DNA of 64,000 bases, taken from positions 1,612,001-1,676,000 of the forward strand of contig JAGYJM010000002.1 of the NCBI GenBank assembly GCA_018402085.1, written 5' to 3'. The DNA is from Flavobacteriales bacterium (lineage in GTDB: Bacteria > Bacteroidota > Bacteroidia > Flavobacteriales_D > Sanyastnellaceae). This document shows positions 52,488-60,088 of the stretch, piece by piece; the stretch's first letter is position 1; each line of letters opens with the position of its first letter. A program made the translations under genes and the position numbers. The notes beneath the pieces were generated by a model that was not told the DNA's origin, searched no databases, and saw only the letters and a program-made list of their open reading frames with translations.

Positions 52488-52495
52488 CAAAAATA
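52488..52495 (-). promoter_or_regulatory. -7 promoter box for the giant gene
   Basis: TATTTTTG on the minus strand, 54 nt before the ATG at 52433; a TTTG lies 15 nt farther upstream. Supports the 52433 start over the ORF extension to 52541. Confidence 0.45.
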
Positions 52496-52574
52496 CTAAA
52501 TAAACGAGAACAAACACCCATTCGTCTTCAATTTTATACAATCTATCGACGAATTCAAACTCTTAAGCGACTAA

Positions 52575-53225
52575 TTAACTGCTTTTCAGACGAGCTATTT
52601 CGTCGACAGGATGCGGATTACTAAAGACGGAACTACCAGCCACGAGGGCATTCGCTCCGGTCGAGATTAGCTTTCCGGCATTGTGAACTCCCACCCCTCC
52701 GTCAACTTCTATAATGAAGTCAAACTGACCTGCTGTCTTCATTCCTTGCAGGCGCTCCAGGCGCAGGTAGGTTTGTTCTATGAAAAGCTGACCGCCAAAC
52801 CCCGGATTCACACTCATAACCAGCACAAGATCAAGGTCACCCAATACATCTCGCAGTGACTCCACCGGTGTGTGCGGATTGATCGCCACCCCGGCCTTCA
52901 TGCCTGCATTGCGAATGGCCTGTAAGGTGCGATGCAGGTGTGTACAAGCTTCAAAATGAACCGTAAGCACATCGGCTCCCAAATCAGCAAAGGTCGATAT
53001 GTAGCGATCAGGATCTACAATCATCAAGTGTACATCGAGCGGCTTCTTTGCATGTTCGGCGATGGTTTTCACCACCGGCATGCCATATGATATATTAGGT
53101 ACAAAGACACCATCCATGATGTCGAGGTGAAACCAATCTGCTTCGCTCGAATTCACCATTTCGATATCGCGTTGAAGGTTGCCAAAATCAGCGGCCAGGA
53201 GTGAAGGTGCTATAAGGTGTGACAT
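52575..53225 (-). CDS. rpe: Ribulose-phosphate 3-epimerase
   Basis: A 216-aa TIM-barrel enzyme interconverting ribulose-5-phosphate and xylulose-5-phosphate in the pentose phosphate pathway. Seen: SLLAADFGNLQRDI, WFHLDIMDGVFVPNISYG (metal-binding His/Asp), DVHLMIVDP, VLVMSVNPGFGGQ and EVDGGVGVHNAG. Full family length. Divergent from coaE with a 50-bp shared upstream region. Confidence 0.95.
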   Translation of the reverse strand: MSHLIAPSLLAADFGNLQRDIEMVNSSEADWFHLDIMDGVFVPNISYGMPVVKTIAEHAKKPLDVHLMIVDPDRYISTFADLGADVLTVHFEACTHLHRTLQAIRNAGMKAGVAINPHTPVESLRDVLGDLDLVLVMSVNPGFGGQLFIEQTYLRLERLQGMKTAGQFDFIIEVDGGVGVHNAGKLISTGANALVAGSSVFSNPHPVDEIARLKSS

Positions 53226-53253
53226 GAATACTTAATTTACGTGCAAAAGAAGC

Positions 53254-53261
53254 TAAATTCG
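53254..53261 (+). promoter_or_regulatory. -7 promoter box for coaE
   Basis: TAAATTCG (TAnnTTCG variant), 12-21 nt before the candidate ATGs at 53274, 53280 and 53283. Argues against the GTG at 53241. Confidence 0.45.
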
Positions 53262-53279
53262 GTCATTGCGAGCATGAGC

Positions 53280-53882
53280 ATGATGCAGGATAAGAGAATT
53301 ATCGGACTTACAGGTGGTATTGGTAGCGGTAAATCACTGATCGCACGTATGTGCGCGTTGATGGGCCTGCCGGCTTACGATGCAGATTCAGCAGCTAAAT
53401 CACTCTACATCACCAACCAATCGCTAAAAGATAGCGTGATCGAACTCTTCGGCGAAGAGGCCTATGCCGGGGGGCAGTTGCAGCGCTCTTACCTGGCTGA
53501 GAAAGTTTTTAGTGATGGGGCTTTATTGCACGAACTGAATCGACTGGTGCACCCTCTCGTGGCAGAGCATTTTCACCAGTGGCTTCAAGCACAGTCGTCT
53601 TTCTTTGTAATTCGTGAAGCTGCGATCTTATTTGAAAGTGGCAGTTACAAAGATTGTTTTGCGGTAATCACAGTTGCTGCTCCTGAAGAAGTTCGTATTG
53701 ACCGCGTAAAAACGCGGGATGGCAGTGCAGTCGAAACCATCAAAGCTCGCATGGATAAGCAATGGACAGACGAACAACGCAGGGCAAAGGCTGACTACGA
53801 AATCATCAATGATGATCGTCAACTCGTTCTACCTCAATTGGAAGGTATTCTTCAATCGATTGGCGCCAACCCTATCTCCTGA
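53280..53882 (+). CDS. coaE: Dephospho-CoA kinase
   Basis: A 200-aa P-loop kinase for the last step of coenzyme A synthesis. Seen: IIGLTGGIGSGKS (Walker A, residues 6-18), YDADSAAKSLY, LVHPLVAEHFHQW and FVIREAAILFESG. ATG at 53280 is taken (53274 or 53283 equally possible). The hairpin at 53702-53721 encodes DRVKTRDG at the lid/adenine-loop segment, where relatives read RVxxRDG-like sequence, so here the element may simply coincide with a conserved motif. Confidence 0.92.
   Translation: MMQDKRIIGLTGGIGSGKSLIARMCALMGLPAYDADSAAKSLYITNQSLKDSVIELFGEEAYAGGQLQRSYLAEKVFSDGALLHELNRLVHPLVAEHFHQWLQAQSSFFVIREAAILFESGSYKDCFAVITVAAPEEVRIDRVKTRDGSAVETIKARMDKQWTDEQRRAKADYEIINDDRQLVLPQLEGILQSIGANPIS
53702..53721 (+). 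repeat. Family-A intragenic hairpin
   Basis: CCGCGT-AAAA-ACGCGG-GATG in coaE, same frame as the copy at 681. Confidence 0.6.
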
Positions 53883-53895
53883 CCTTACCAAAAGA

Positions 53896-54019
53896 GTGGG
53901 ATGCGTCATACGCATCCTCACAGTAAACCATGGTTCTGGTTCATCGGCACCCTGCTGACGCGATAAATCGCGTCCCTACGTGGTGCCTGGGTATACACTG
54001 GCAGCGCAAGGATGCGCTG
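53896..54019. repeat. Three palindromic elements after coaE
   Basis: GGATGCG-TCATA-CGCATCC at about 53898-53916. A family-C element on the minus strand at 53957-53979 (GACGCG-ATAAAT-CGCGTC then CTAC). A family-B hairpin CAGCGCA-AGGA-TGCGCTG at 54002-54019. A CACCCGACCCCTGATTCCGG run follows. Confidence 0.75.
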
Positions 54020-54103
54020 CCCTCCTGCCCCTAAACACCCGACCCCTGATTCCGGACCAACCGCAGACTTTTACTATTTTAGGTCAACCAAAACCTGAAC
54101 AAC

Positions 54104-54586
54104 ATGCCGGCAACGATGCAAGAATGGCTTGATGCTTATGGCGAGAGTCATCAAAACCCTACGAATAAACTATTTCACTGGATCTGCGTACCCGTGATCT
54201 TTGTGACACTGCTCGGACTCCTCTCCCATATCCCGTTTCCGATCGATGCGCTGGCCGGCACAGGTTGGGATCCTTACATTCACTTTGGTACTGTGCTCGT
54301 TGTGTTCGGACTATTCTTTTACCTCAGACTCAGTCTTGTCATGATGCTGGGAATGCTTCTTGTCAGTGCAGCGGCCCTTTACATCGTTAAGTTGGTCAAT
54401 CTGAACTGGACTCAGCAGGCATGGATCATCTATGTGGCTGCTTTCTTCCTTGCGTGGGTCGGGCAGTTTGTAGGACATAAGATTGAAGGAAAGAAGCCAT
54501 CTTTTATTGATGACCTGAAATTCCTCATGATTGGTCCGGCCTGGCTGCTCAGCTTTGTGATGAGGCAGGTGGGTATACGGTATTAG
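54104..54586 (+). CDS. DUF962 (Mpo1-like) membrane protein
   Basis: A 160-aa membrane protein: MQEWLDAYGESHQNPTNKLFHW (the conserved YxxSHxNPxNxxxHxxC region), four hydrophobic segments, and VGHKIEGKKPSF near the end. Yeast Mpo1 is an Fe2+-dependent dioxygenase in fatty-acid alpha-oxidation; the His residues for iron are present (SHQN, HWIC, HFG, GHKIEGKKP). Bacterial function unproven. A second member is at 63452. Confidence 0.82.
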   Translation: MPATMQEWLDAYGESHQNPTNKLFHWICVPVIFVTLLGLLSHIPFPIDALAGTGWDPYIHFGTVLVVFGLFFYLRLSLVMMLGMLLVSAAALYIVKLVNLNWTQQAWIIYVAAFFLAWVGQFVGHKIEGKKPSFIDDLKFLMIGPAWLLSFVMRQVGIRY

Positions 54587-54598
54587 GGGTTCCGTGAT

Positions 54599-55564
54599 TT
54601 ACACTCCGTTAAAGCGCAAAAGTACATTGCCAATTTTCTCTCCGCTCATCGCATAGCGGTAAGCCTCAGCGGCCTCTTCCATAGAGTACTCCCGGTCGAT
54701 CAAAGGACTGAAATGCCTTTTTGAGAGCATCTCCTGCATTGTCAGAATCGAACTGGGAATGTCTTTTGGAAAAGGAAAAAGTACCCTTTCAGAAGAGAAG
54801 CGCGTTACGATCGGCAAATAAAGGTTCTCGTTTCCGGAGCCTAGCTCGGAACTCACATAGCAACCTCCTTTTATTAAGACCCTTTTTGCCAGGCTGAAAG
54901 CACTTTTGCCAACGGCATCGAGCACATGGTCGTAGCGCTGTTCCTCTTCCCAGAAATTGATTTTTTGATAATCTATTACACGATCCGCTCCTCGCTTTTT
55001 GATTTCATCTTCATACCCCCCCGGGGCGCTCGCTGTAACGTAAACGCCTTTTGCATGAAGCAGCTGCACCATGGCTGAGCCGATTGCACCAGTTGCGCCG
55101 TTAACGAATACACGCTGGCCGAACTCAAGCGGCAGTAGTCGTAAAAAGTTGAGGGCATAATGGCTGCCTTCGAGGGCTGCGGCGGCATTTTCAAAGGATA
55201 CACCTTCGGGAATCTTCCTGAACGGTGCTGTTGATTTGAGGATGAAATATTCAGCCTGCGAACCAATGCCGTTATCGCAGAACCCAAACACGCGATCACC
55301 TTTTTGATAATCCGGAACCCCATCGCCCACAGCATCAACAATTCCTGCGAAATCTGTTCCCGGGGCTGTAGTTCGCGGTCTGGGAAAACCTGTGAAAAAA
55401 CGAAAGATAAACGGTTCACCTGTCAGCACGCCGGCATCAGTTCGGTTGACTGTGGTCACCATTGTCTTCACACGGATTTCACCTTTACCCGGTACAGGTC
55501 GCTCAAGTTCCCTGATTTCCAATAGGTCCGGACCACCATATCGCCGTCGATACAGCGCTTTCAT
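54599..55564 (-). CDS. Zinc-free MDR alcohol dehydrogenase/quinone reductase
   Basis: A 321-aa NAD(P)H-dependent medium-chain reductase. N-terminal GroES-like part (VNRTDAGVLTG, GTDFAGIVDAVGDGV, KGDRVFGF) and Rossmann part with FVNGATGAIGSAMVQLLHAKG (NADP-type AxGxxG), ADRVIDY and HVLDAVGK. No zinc ligands, so quinone or enone reduction is likely. The first ATG (55576) or the one at 55564 could be used. Divergent from the CsgG-like gene. Confidence 0.85.
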   Translation of the reverse strand: MKALYRRRYGGPDLLEIRELERPVPGKGEIRVKTMVTTVNRTDAGVLTGEPFIFRFFTGFPRPRTTAPGTDFAGIVDAVGDGVPDYQKGDRVFGFCDNGIGSQAEYFILKSTAPFRKIPEGVSFENAAAALEGSHYALNFLRLLPLEFGQRVFVNGATGAIGSAMVQLLHAKGVYVTASAPGGYEDEIKKRGADRVIDYQKINFWEEEQRYDHVLDAVGKSAFSLAKRVLIKGGCYVSSELGSGNENLYLPIVTRFSSERVLFPFPKDIPSSILTMQEMLSKRHFSPLIDREYSMEEAAEAYRYAMSGEKIGNVLLRFNGV

Positions 55565-55686
55565 TGTTTGCCTCATCTGCGTATTTCAGGTATGACGATC
55601 AGAAATCTGAAAAGTTATCACTGAATGAGCAATTCGCCCGATCTTTGTGGTACGGTTTTTGTAATTATCATGATAAACTCGGGATT

Positions 55687-57045
55687 ATGCTCTACCGCCT
55701 TGCCATAGCATTTCTTCTTCTCGGCCTGACGGCTTGTCAGAGCTACAAGAAATCGCTTGCTGAGGCTGAACAGTATAAGAAAGCCGGTATGTTCGATGAA
55801 GCGATCAACCGGTACAGAGCATTGTACCAAAGCAAGCCAAATCGACCGGAAGCACACATTCGCATGAAAAGCACAGCTGAGGCTGAATTGAATCGTCTCT
55901 ACGCCAATGTGCGCATGTTGAAAGGTCAAGGTCAGTTTGAGGAAGCTTTGCGTACGCTTGACGAAGCAGAAGCATTTAGCATCCAATACCAATGGCTCAA
56001 CCTTAAGCAGCCTTTTAATTCGGGCGGACTTCTCGGAGAGATTCATCAGGGCATCGCAGACCGCTACTATCGGCTTGCTGAAGAAGCAGTTCAAAGCGAG
56101 CGTTGGGATGAGGCCCGCGAATACATACGCAAATCGCGCAAATACGACCGTGACCGGCAAGAGCTGGAATACCTCAGCCTGATGGTGGAAATTGTTCCTG
56201 AATTCAAAAAAGGAATGAAAGCCAAAGAGCTCGGTTTGTTTCAGGAGGCATACTATTATTTTGAAAGGGTATCAAAGCTCGATGCAGACTTCAGCAATGT
56301 ATTGCAGCACATGCAGGAATGCCTTGACAAGGCAGCTTTCACCGCGACCTACGTACATTACACTCCTGACGGCAATAATAGCGGACGTGACAAGGCGATC
56401 ATCACGAGCGTAAAGCAGGAGATTCTCGATCTTGAGAATCCGTTCATACGGCTTGTTGCGCGGGATGACATTGATGTGCTCATCGAAGAGCAGCGCAATT
56501 CAATGGGAGGTGCATTCGATGAAGAGGCTGCCGTTGAAGCCGGTAAACTGCTTGGTGCAGAATACGTAATCGTTGGTGAAATTCTCGATGTAAGCATGCG
56601 TCAGTCTAACCTCAATCGCACACGTCACAAAGGTTTTGCCGGCCCCACTACCCAATCGCGTAAAGTGGAATACGACGTGAACGCCAGAAATCTGACTCAT
56701 ATTGTCAGCTTTCGCTATCACCTGATGAACGCAGAAACTGGTGAAGTTCTCGCTGCTGAAAATATTCCTTACTCATACGAAGACGAAGTTCGTTGGATCA
56801 ACTACAACGGAGACCCCGATATGCTGTATCCAGGTGATTGGAAATTTCGACTGCTAGGCTCGAACATCGATAAGGTGTTCAATAACAAGGAGGAGAAAGA
56901 AGAGGTGGATCGTCTGCTGCGCGCGCGCCGCCAAAATCTTAGTCCGGCTGAACTCGAGCAAAGGTTCATCACCTTTATCGGAGAAGAAATTGCGCAAAAA
57001 ATTGAGCGCTTTGCCAACGAACGTCCGATGACAAACGTCAGGTAA
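55687..57045 (+). CDS. CsgG-like lipoprotein with TPR-type N-terminus
   Basis: A 452-aa lipoprotein (MLYRLAIAFLLLGLTACQSY). Residues 20-245 are helical repeats resembling TPRs (AEQYKKAGMFDEAINRYRAL, GQGQFEEALRTLDEAEAF, RWDEAREYIRKSRKY). Residues 250-450 resemble the CsgG/LpoB fold (RLVARDDIDVLIEEQRNS, AAVEAGKLLGAEYVIVGEI, SFRYHLMNAETGEVL). Members help form outer-membrane export pores or regulate cell-wall synthases; which applies is unknown. An in-frame extension to 55564 lacks a lipoprotein signal. Confidence 0.72.
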   Translation: MLYRLAIAFLLLGLTACQSYKKSLAEAEQYKKAGMFDEAINRYRALYQSKPNRPEAHIRMKSTAEAELNRLYANVRMLKGQGQFEEALRTLDEAEAFSIQYQWLNLKQPFNSGGLLGEIHQGIADRYYRLAEEAVQSERWDEAREYIRKSRKYDRDRQELEYLSLMVEIVPEFKKGMKAKELGLFQEAYYYFERVSKLDADFSNVLQHMQECLDKAAFTATYVHYTPDGNNSGRDKAIITSVKQEILDLENPFIRLVARDDIDVLIEEQRNSMGGAFDEEAAVEAGKLLGAEYVIVGEILDVSMRQSNLNRTRHKGFAGPTTQSRKVEYDVNARNLTHIVSFRYHLMNAETGEVLAAENIPYSYEDEVRWINYNGDPDMLYPGDWKFRLLGSNIDKVFNNKEEKEEVDRLLRARRQNLSPAELEQRFITFIGEEIAQKIERFANERPMTNVR

Positions 57046-57092
57046 AATCGGGCATTTGCCGATTGCTCCTGATCTCCGCGTCATTGAAATCT

Positions 57093-57100
57093 TATCTTCG
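57093..57100 (+). promoter_or_regulatory. -7 promoter box for the NRAMP-like gene
   Basis: TATCTTCG, 28 nt before GTG 57129 and 40 nt before ATG 57141. Confidence 0.4.
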
Positions 57101-57140
57101 CCATGCTGTCTTCAAAACGCACAGTGTTGTGAATCGCTTC

Positions 57141-58382
57141 ATGAAAGTTGCAGGTCCGGGTATTCTCTTTGCCAGCACCGCTATAGGGGTATCTCACCTG
57201 GTACAAAGTACACGTGCAGGAGCCATCTATGGCTTCGGCTTTCTCTGGGCAATTTTTTTCGCGAACCTATTGAAGTACCCTTTCTTTGAGTATGGTTCAC
57301 GCTACGCGAATGTAACAGGTAAAAGCCTGATCGATGGCTATATGACTATCGGAAAGTGGATGTTCTGGTTGTATGTCTGTATCACCCTGATCTCCATGTT
57401 CTTCGTCACGGCCGCCGTGGGTGCTGCTACCGGAGGGTTCATGCAAAACCTTTTTGGAATCCGGGATGCCTTTGGTGCAGATACTCAACTGGTCACAACA
57501 GGGGTCTTATTCGCCGTCTGCGCCGGTATTCTTTTACGCGGCCGATATAAGTTGCTCGATAGAATGATCAAGGTCATTGGCATCACCCTTGTGATCACGA
57601 CGCTCGTCGCCTTCTTCGCATTGCTTTACCGGGGTCCTTCGGCTGACGAAATTTCATGGGTCACTCCGCAACTTGACGGCGATGCCTCTGCCCTTGCTTT
57701 TCTCATCGCACTCATGGGCTGGATGCCGACAGCAGTTGACTTGAGTGCCTGGAACAGTTTATGGACCCTCGAGCGCATCAAAGATTCTGGTTACAAACCG
57801 ACTCTTGACGAAACCTTGCGAGACTTCAACATCGGCTACATTGCCTCAGCCGTTCTTTCAATTTGCTTCTTGACCCTCGGTGCTTTCCTCGTTTACGGTA
57901 CCGGCCAAGAAATGCCATCAGGTGCAGGTGGATTTGCACATTGGATCATTGGTCTTTACACAAAGGTCATTGGATCATGGAGTTACCCTTTGATTGCAGT
58001 CGCCGGATTCAGTATTATGTTTGGAACCTGCATCGCCGTTTTTGACGGGTATGCCCGCTCTGCACAGCGTTGCGCCGAAGTGGTTGGCAAGGATCGCAGC
58101 TGGGGCCATAACGCCCGAAGGGCTTATCCCTTGATGGTTATTGTGACTGCAGGCGTATCATTCCTCGTAATTATGTTCAGCGGCAATAACCTCACCGCGT
58201 TAATAGACTTCGCTACCACTGTCTCATTTATTATCGCACCCATCATTGCTGCAGCGAATCTTTACCTGGTCACGCGAGATTACTTTGAGCGGGTCTGTCG
58301 CCCTCCAGACTGGATGCTGATTCTTTCATGGATTGGCTTGATCTATCTGACGGTGTTTGCAATTGTTTTTTTAATGGCCTGA
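57141..58382 (+). CDS. NRAMP-like metal transporter, non-canonical site
   Basis: A 413-aa polytopic protein with about 11 membrane segments and overall NRAMP layout (GPGILFASTAIGVSHLVQST at TM1, FLIALMGWMPTAVDLSAWNS at TM6). Canonical NRAMPs bind Mn2+/Fe2+ with TM1 DPGN and TM6 MPH; here TM1 has AIGVSHLVQ and TM6 has GWMPTAVD, so the coordinating Asp/Asn are missing. A divergent clade with other substrates (for example Mg2+ or none known) is likely. GTG at 57129 is an alternative start. Confidence 0.8.
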   Translation: MKVAGPGILFASTAIGVSHLVQSTRAGAIYGFGFLWAIFFANLLKYPFFEYGSRYANVTGKSLIDGYMTIGKWMFWLYVCITLISMFFVTAAVGAATGGFMQNLFGIRDAFGADTQLVTTGVLFAVCAGILLRGRYKLLDRMIKVIGITLVITTLVAFFALLYRGPSADEISWVTPQLDGDASALAFLIALMGWMPTAVDLSAWNSLWTLERIKDSGYKPTLDETLRDFNIGYIASAVLSICFLTLGAFLVYGTGQEMPSGAGGFAHWIIGLYTKVIGSWSYPLIAVAGFSIMFGTCIAVFDGYARSAQRCAEVVGKDRSWGHNARRAYPLMVIVTAGVSFLVIMFSGNNLTALIDFATTVSFIIAPIIAAANLYLVTRDYFERVCRPPDWMLILSWIGLIYLTVFAIVFLMA

Positions 58383-58466
58383 TCAGACAGGTCCTTTTAT
58401 GTTTCTCTATCACCTGTTCAACATCTGAAACTCCTATATTGTGAGTTGGATAGAATTCACTCACCG

Positions 58467-58922
58467 ATGGAGTTATCGTTAGAAATTTGGCACTTTTGGC
58501 TTGTCGCCTGTTTATTCCTCTTTGTACTTGAAGTCTTTGTACCAGGCTTCATACTTGGTTGTCTCGCTATCGGAGCTCTGGGCGGAATGTTTGCCTCGTG
58601 GTTTTCACCGGCGTGGGAGATTCAGCTAATTGCTGCTTCGGTCACCGCCACGGTTTCATTTATTTTTATTCGTCCATTTGCCCTCAAACGACTTTTCAAT
58701 GAACATGACCTTAAGACCAATGTGGATTCTCTGATAGGTCGCCGCGGACGAGTATCGCAGCGTTTCGACCCCCATTTGCGAAAAGGACGTGTCGCCATTG
58801 ACGGTGATGACTGGATGGCCTACACGATTCATTCACAGGAGCTCGCCGAAGGACATATTGTTGAAATTATTCAAGTGAAAAGCAATTCTCTCATTGTCAA
58901 ACCTATAGAATCTGACTCATGA
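58467..58922 (+). CDS. NfeD family membrane protein
   Basis: A 151-aa protein with two or three N-terminal membrane helices (FWLVACLFLFVLEVFVPGFI, LGCLAIGALGGMFASW) and a C-terminal OB-fold (LIGRRGRVSQRFDPHLRKGR, VAIDGDDWMAYTI, GHIVEIIQVKSNSLIVKP). NfeD proteins pair with stomatin/SPFH partners in membrane microdomains; the partner follows with an ATGA overlap. ATG at 58467 is preferred to the TTG at 58446. Confidence 0.88.
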   Translation: MELSLEIWHFWLVACLFLFVLEVFVPGFILGCLAIGALGGMFASWFSPAWEIQLIAASVTATVSFIFIRPFALKRLFNEHDLKTNVDSLIGRRGRVSQRFDPHLRKGRVAIDGDDWMAYTIHSQELAEGHIVEIIQVKSNSLIVKPIESDS

Positions 58923-59917
58923 CCGGATTAACCATTATTTCCATTGCGATCAGTGTTTTTGTGATCGTCTTAATTGCAAAGGGTCTTCGCATCATCAAAC
59001 AATCAGAAGCGATGGTGATAGAGCGCCTGGGTAAGTACCACAAAACCCTGGCAGCAGGAATCAACATCATCGTTCCTTTTATTGATCAGCCCCGTAGCAC
59101 CACCTGGCGCTATGTGCGAGAAGCTTCAGATGGAAGGAAATTCTCATCTATGAAGATGATGGATCGTATCGACTTGCGCGAAACGGTTTTCGATTTTCCG
59201 AAACAGAACGTCATTACGCGTGACAACGTGGTTACAGAAATCAACGCCCTTATTTATTTCCAGATTGTAGACCCGATTAAGTCAGTGTATGAGATCAGTA
59301 ACCTCCCGAATGCGATTGAAAAGCTTACGCAAACAACACTGCGCAACGTCATTGGTGAAATGGATCTGGATGACTGCCTTAGCTCGCGAGACACTATTAA
59401 CATGAAACTGCGCGCCATACTTGATGAGGCTACGAATAAATGGGGAGTTAAAGTAAACCGTGTCGAACTTCAAGACATCAATCCTCCGCACGATATCAAA
59501 GAAGCGATGGAAAAGCAGATGCGTGCCGAGCGTAATCGACGAGCACAAATCATTGATGCAGAAGGCACCAAGAAAGCAGCCATCCTGGAAGCTGAAGGCC
59601 GGCGGGACGCAGATATCAACCAGGCAGAAGGGATCAAACAATCGCAGATTCTAAAAGCCGAGGGTGAAGCCAAAGCGCGCATTGCCGTGGCGGAAGCGGA
59701 AGCAGAGGCGATTCGTCGGGTTGCAGACGCCGTCAAAGAAACACAGGTAGATCCAACGCAGTACCTCATCGCCGTACGTTATATTGAGACTCTGGAGAAA
59801 ATGATGGACGGTAAGCACGGACAAAATAAAATTGTCTTTATGCCCTATGAAGCCAGCAGCCTGATGGGTTCTCTCGGCGGGTTGAGGGAATTAATGGATG
59901 TACAAAAGAACTCATAA
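58919..59917 (+). CDS. SPFH/Band 7 (stomatin-like) protein
   Basis: A 332-aa membrane-anchored scaffold protein. N-terminal membrane helix (LTIISIAISVFVIVLIAKGL), SPFH domain (about residues 25-205; VIERLGKYHKTLAAGINIIV, QNVITRDNVVTEINALIYFQ, DINPPHDIKEAMEKQMRAER) and a long Ala/Glu-rich coiled coil (about 195-275; KAAILEAEGRRDADINQAEG). Forms ring-like oligomers with NfeD; typical of the QmcA/YbbK group. Confidence 0.93.
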   Translation: MTGLTIISIAISVFVIVLIAKGLRIIKQSEAMVIERLGKYHKTLAAGINIIVPFIDQPRSTTWRYVREASDGRKFSSMKMMDRIDLRETVFDFPKQNVITRDNVVTEINALIYFQIVDPIKSVYEISNLPNAIEKLTQTTLRNVIGEMDLDDCLSSRDTINMKLRAILDEATNKWGVKVNRVELQDINPPHDIKEAMEKQMRAERNRRAQIIDAEGTKKAAILEAEGRRDADINQAEGIKQSQILKAEGEAKARIAVAEAEAEAIRRVADAVKETQVDPTQYLIAVRYIETLEKMMDGKHGQNKIVFMPYEASSLMGSLGGLRELMDVQKNS

Positions 59918-60051
59918 CCAATTAAATAGCCGTTTGGTTATTCTCATGGTTCAATCGGAATGCAGAAGCCTCTTCAGGAAGAGTTGTTGCTTTAAACTAA
60001 ACCTCTTGTTAGCGAGAAAAATGGTATCTCGATAGGCTGCAGCATTCAAAT

Positions 60052-60059
60052 TAACTTTG
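60052..60059 (+). promoter_or_regulatory. -7 promoter box for the aldehyde dehydrogenase
   Basis: TAACTTTG, 29 nt before the ATG at 60089. Confidence 0.45.
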
Positions 60060-60088
60060 CGGAACGGCACAAAACCTCAACGTAATTT

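Noticed and set aside
52434-52541. 36-residue N-terminal extension of the giant protein
   Set aside because: Precedes the -7 box and would bury the signal peptide.
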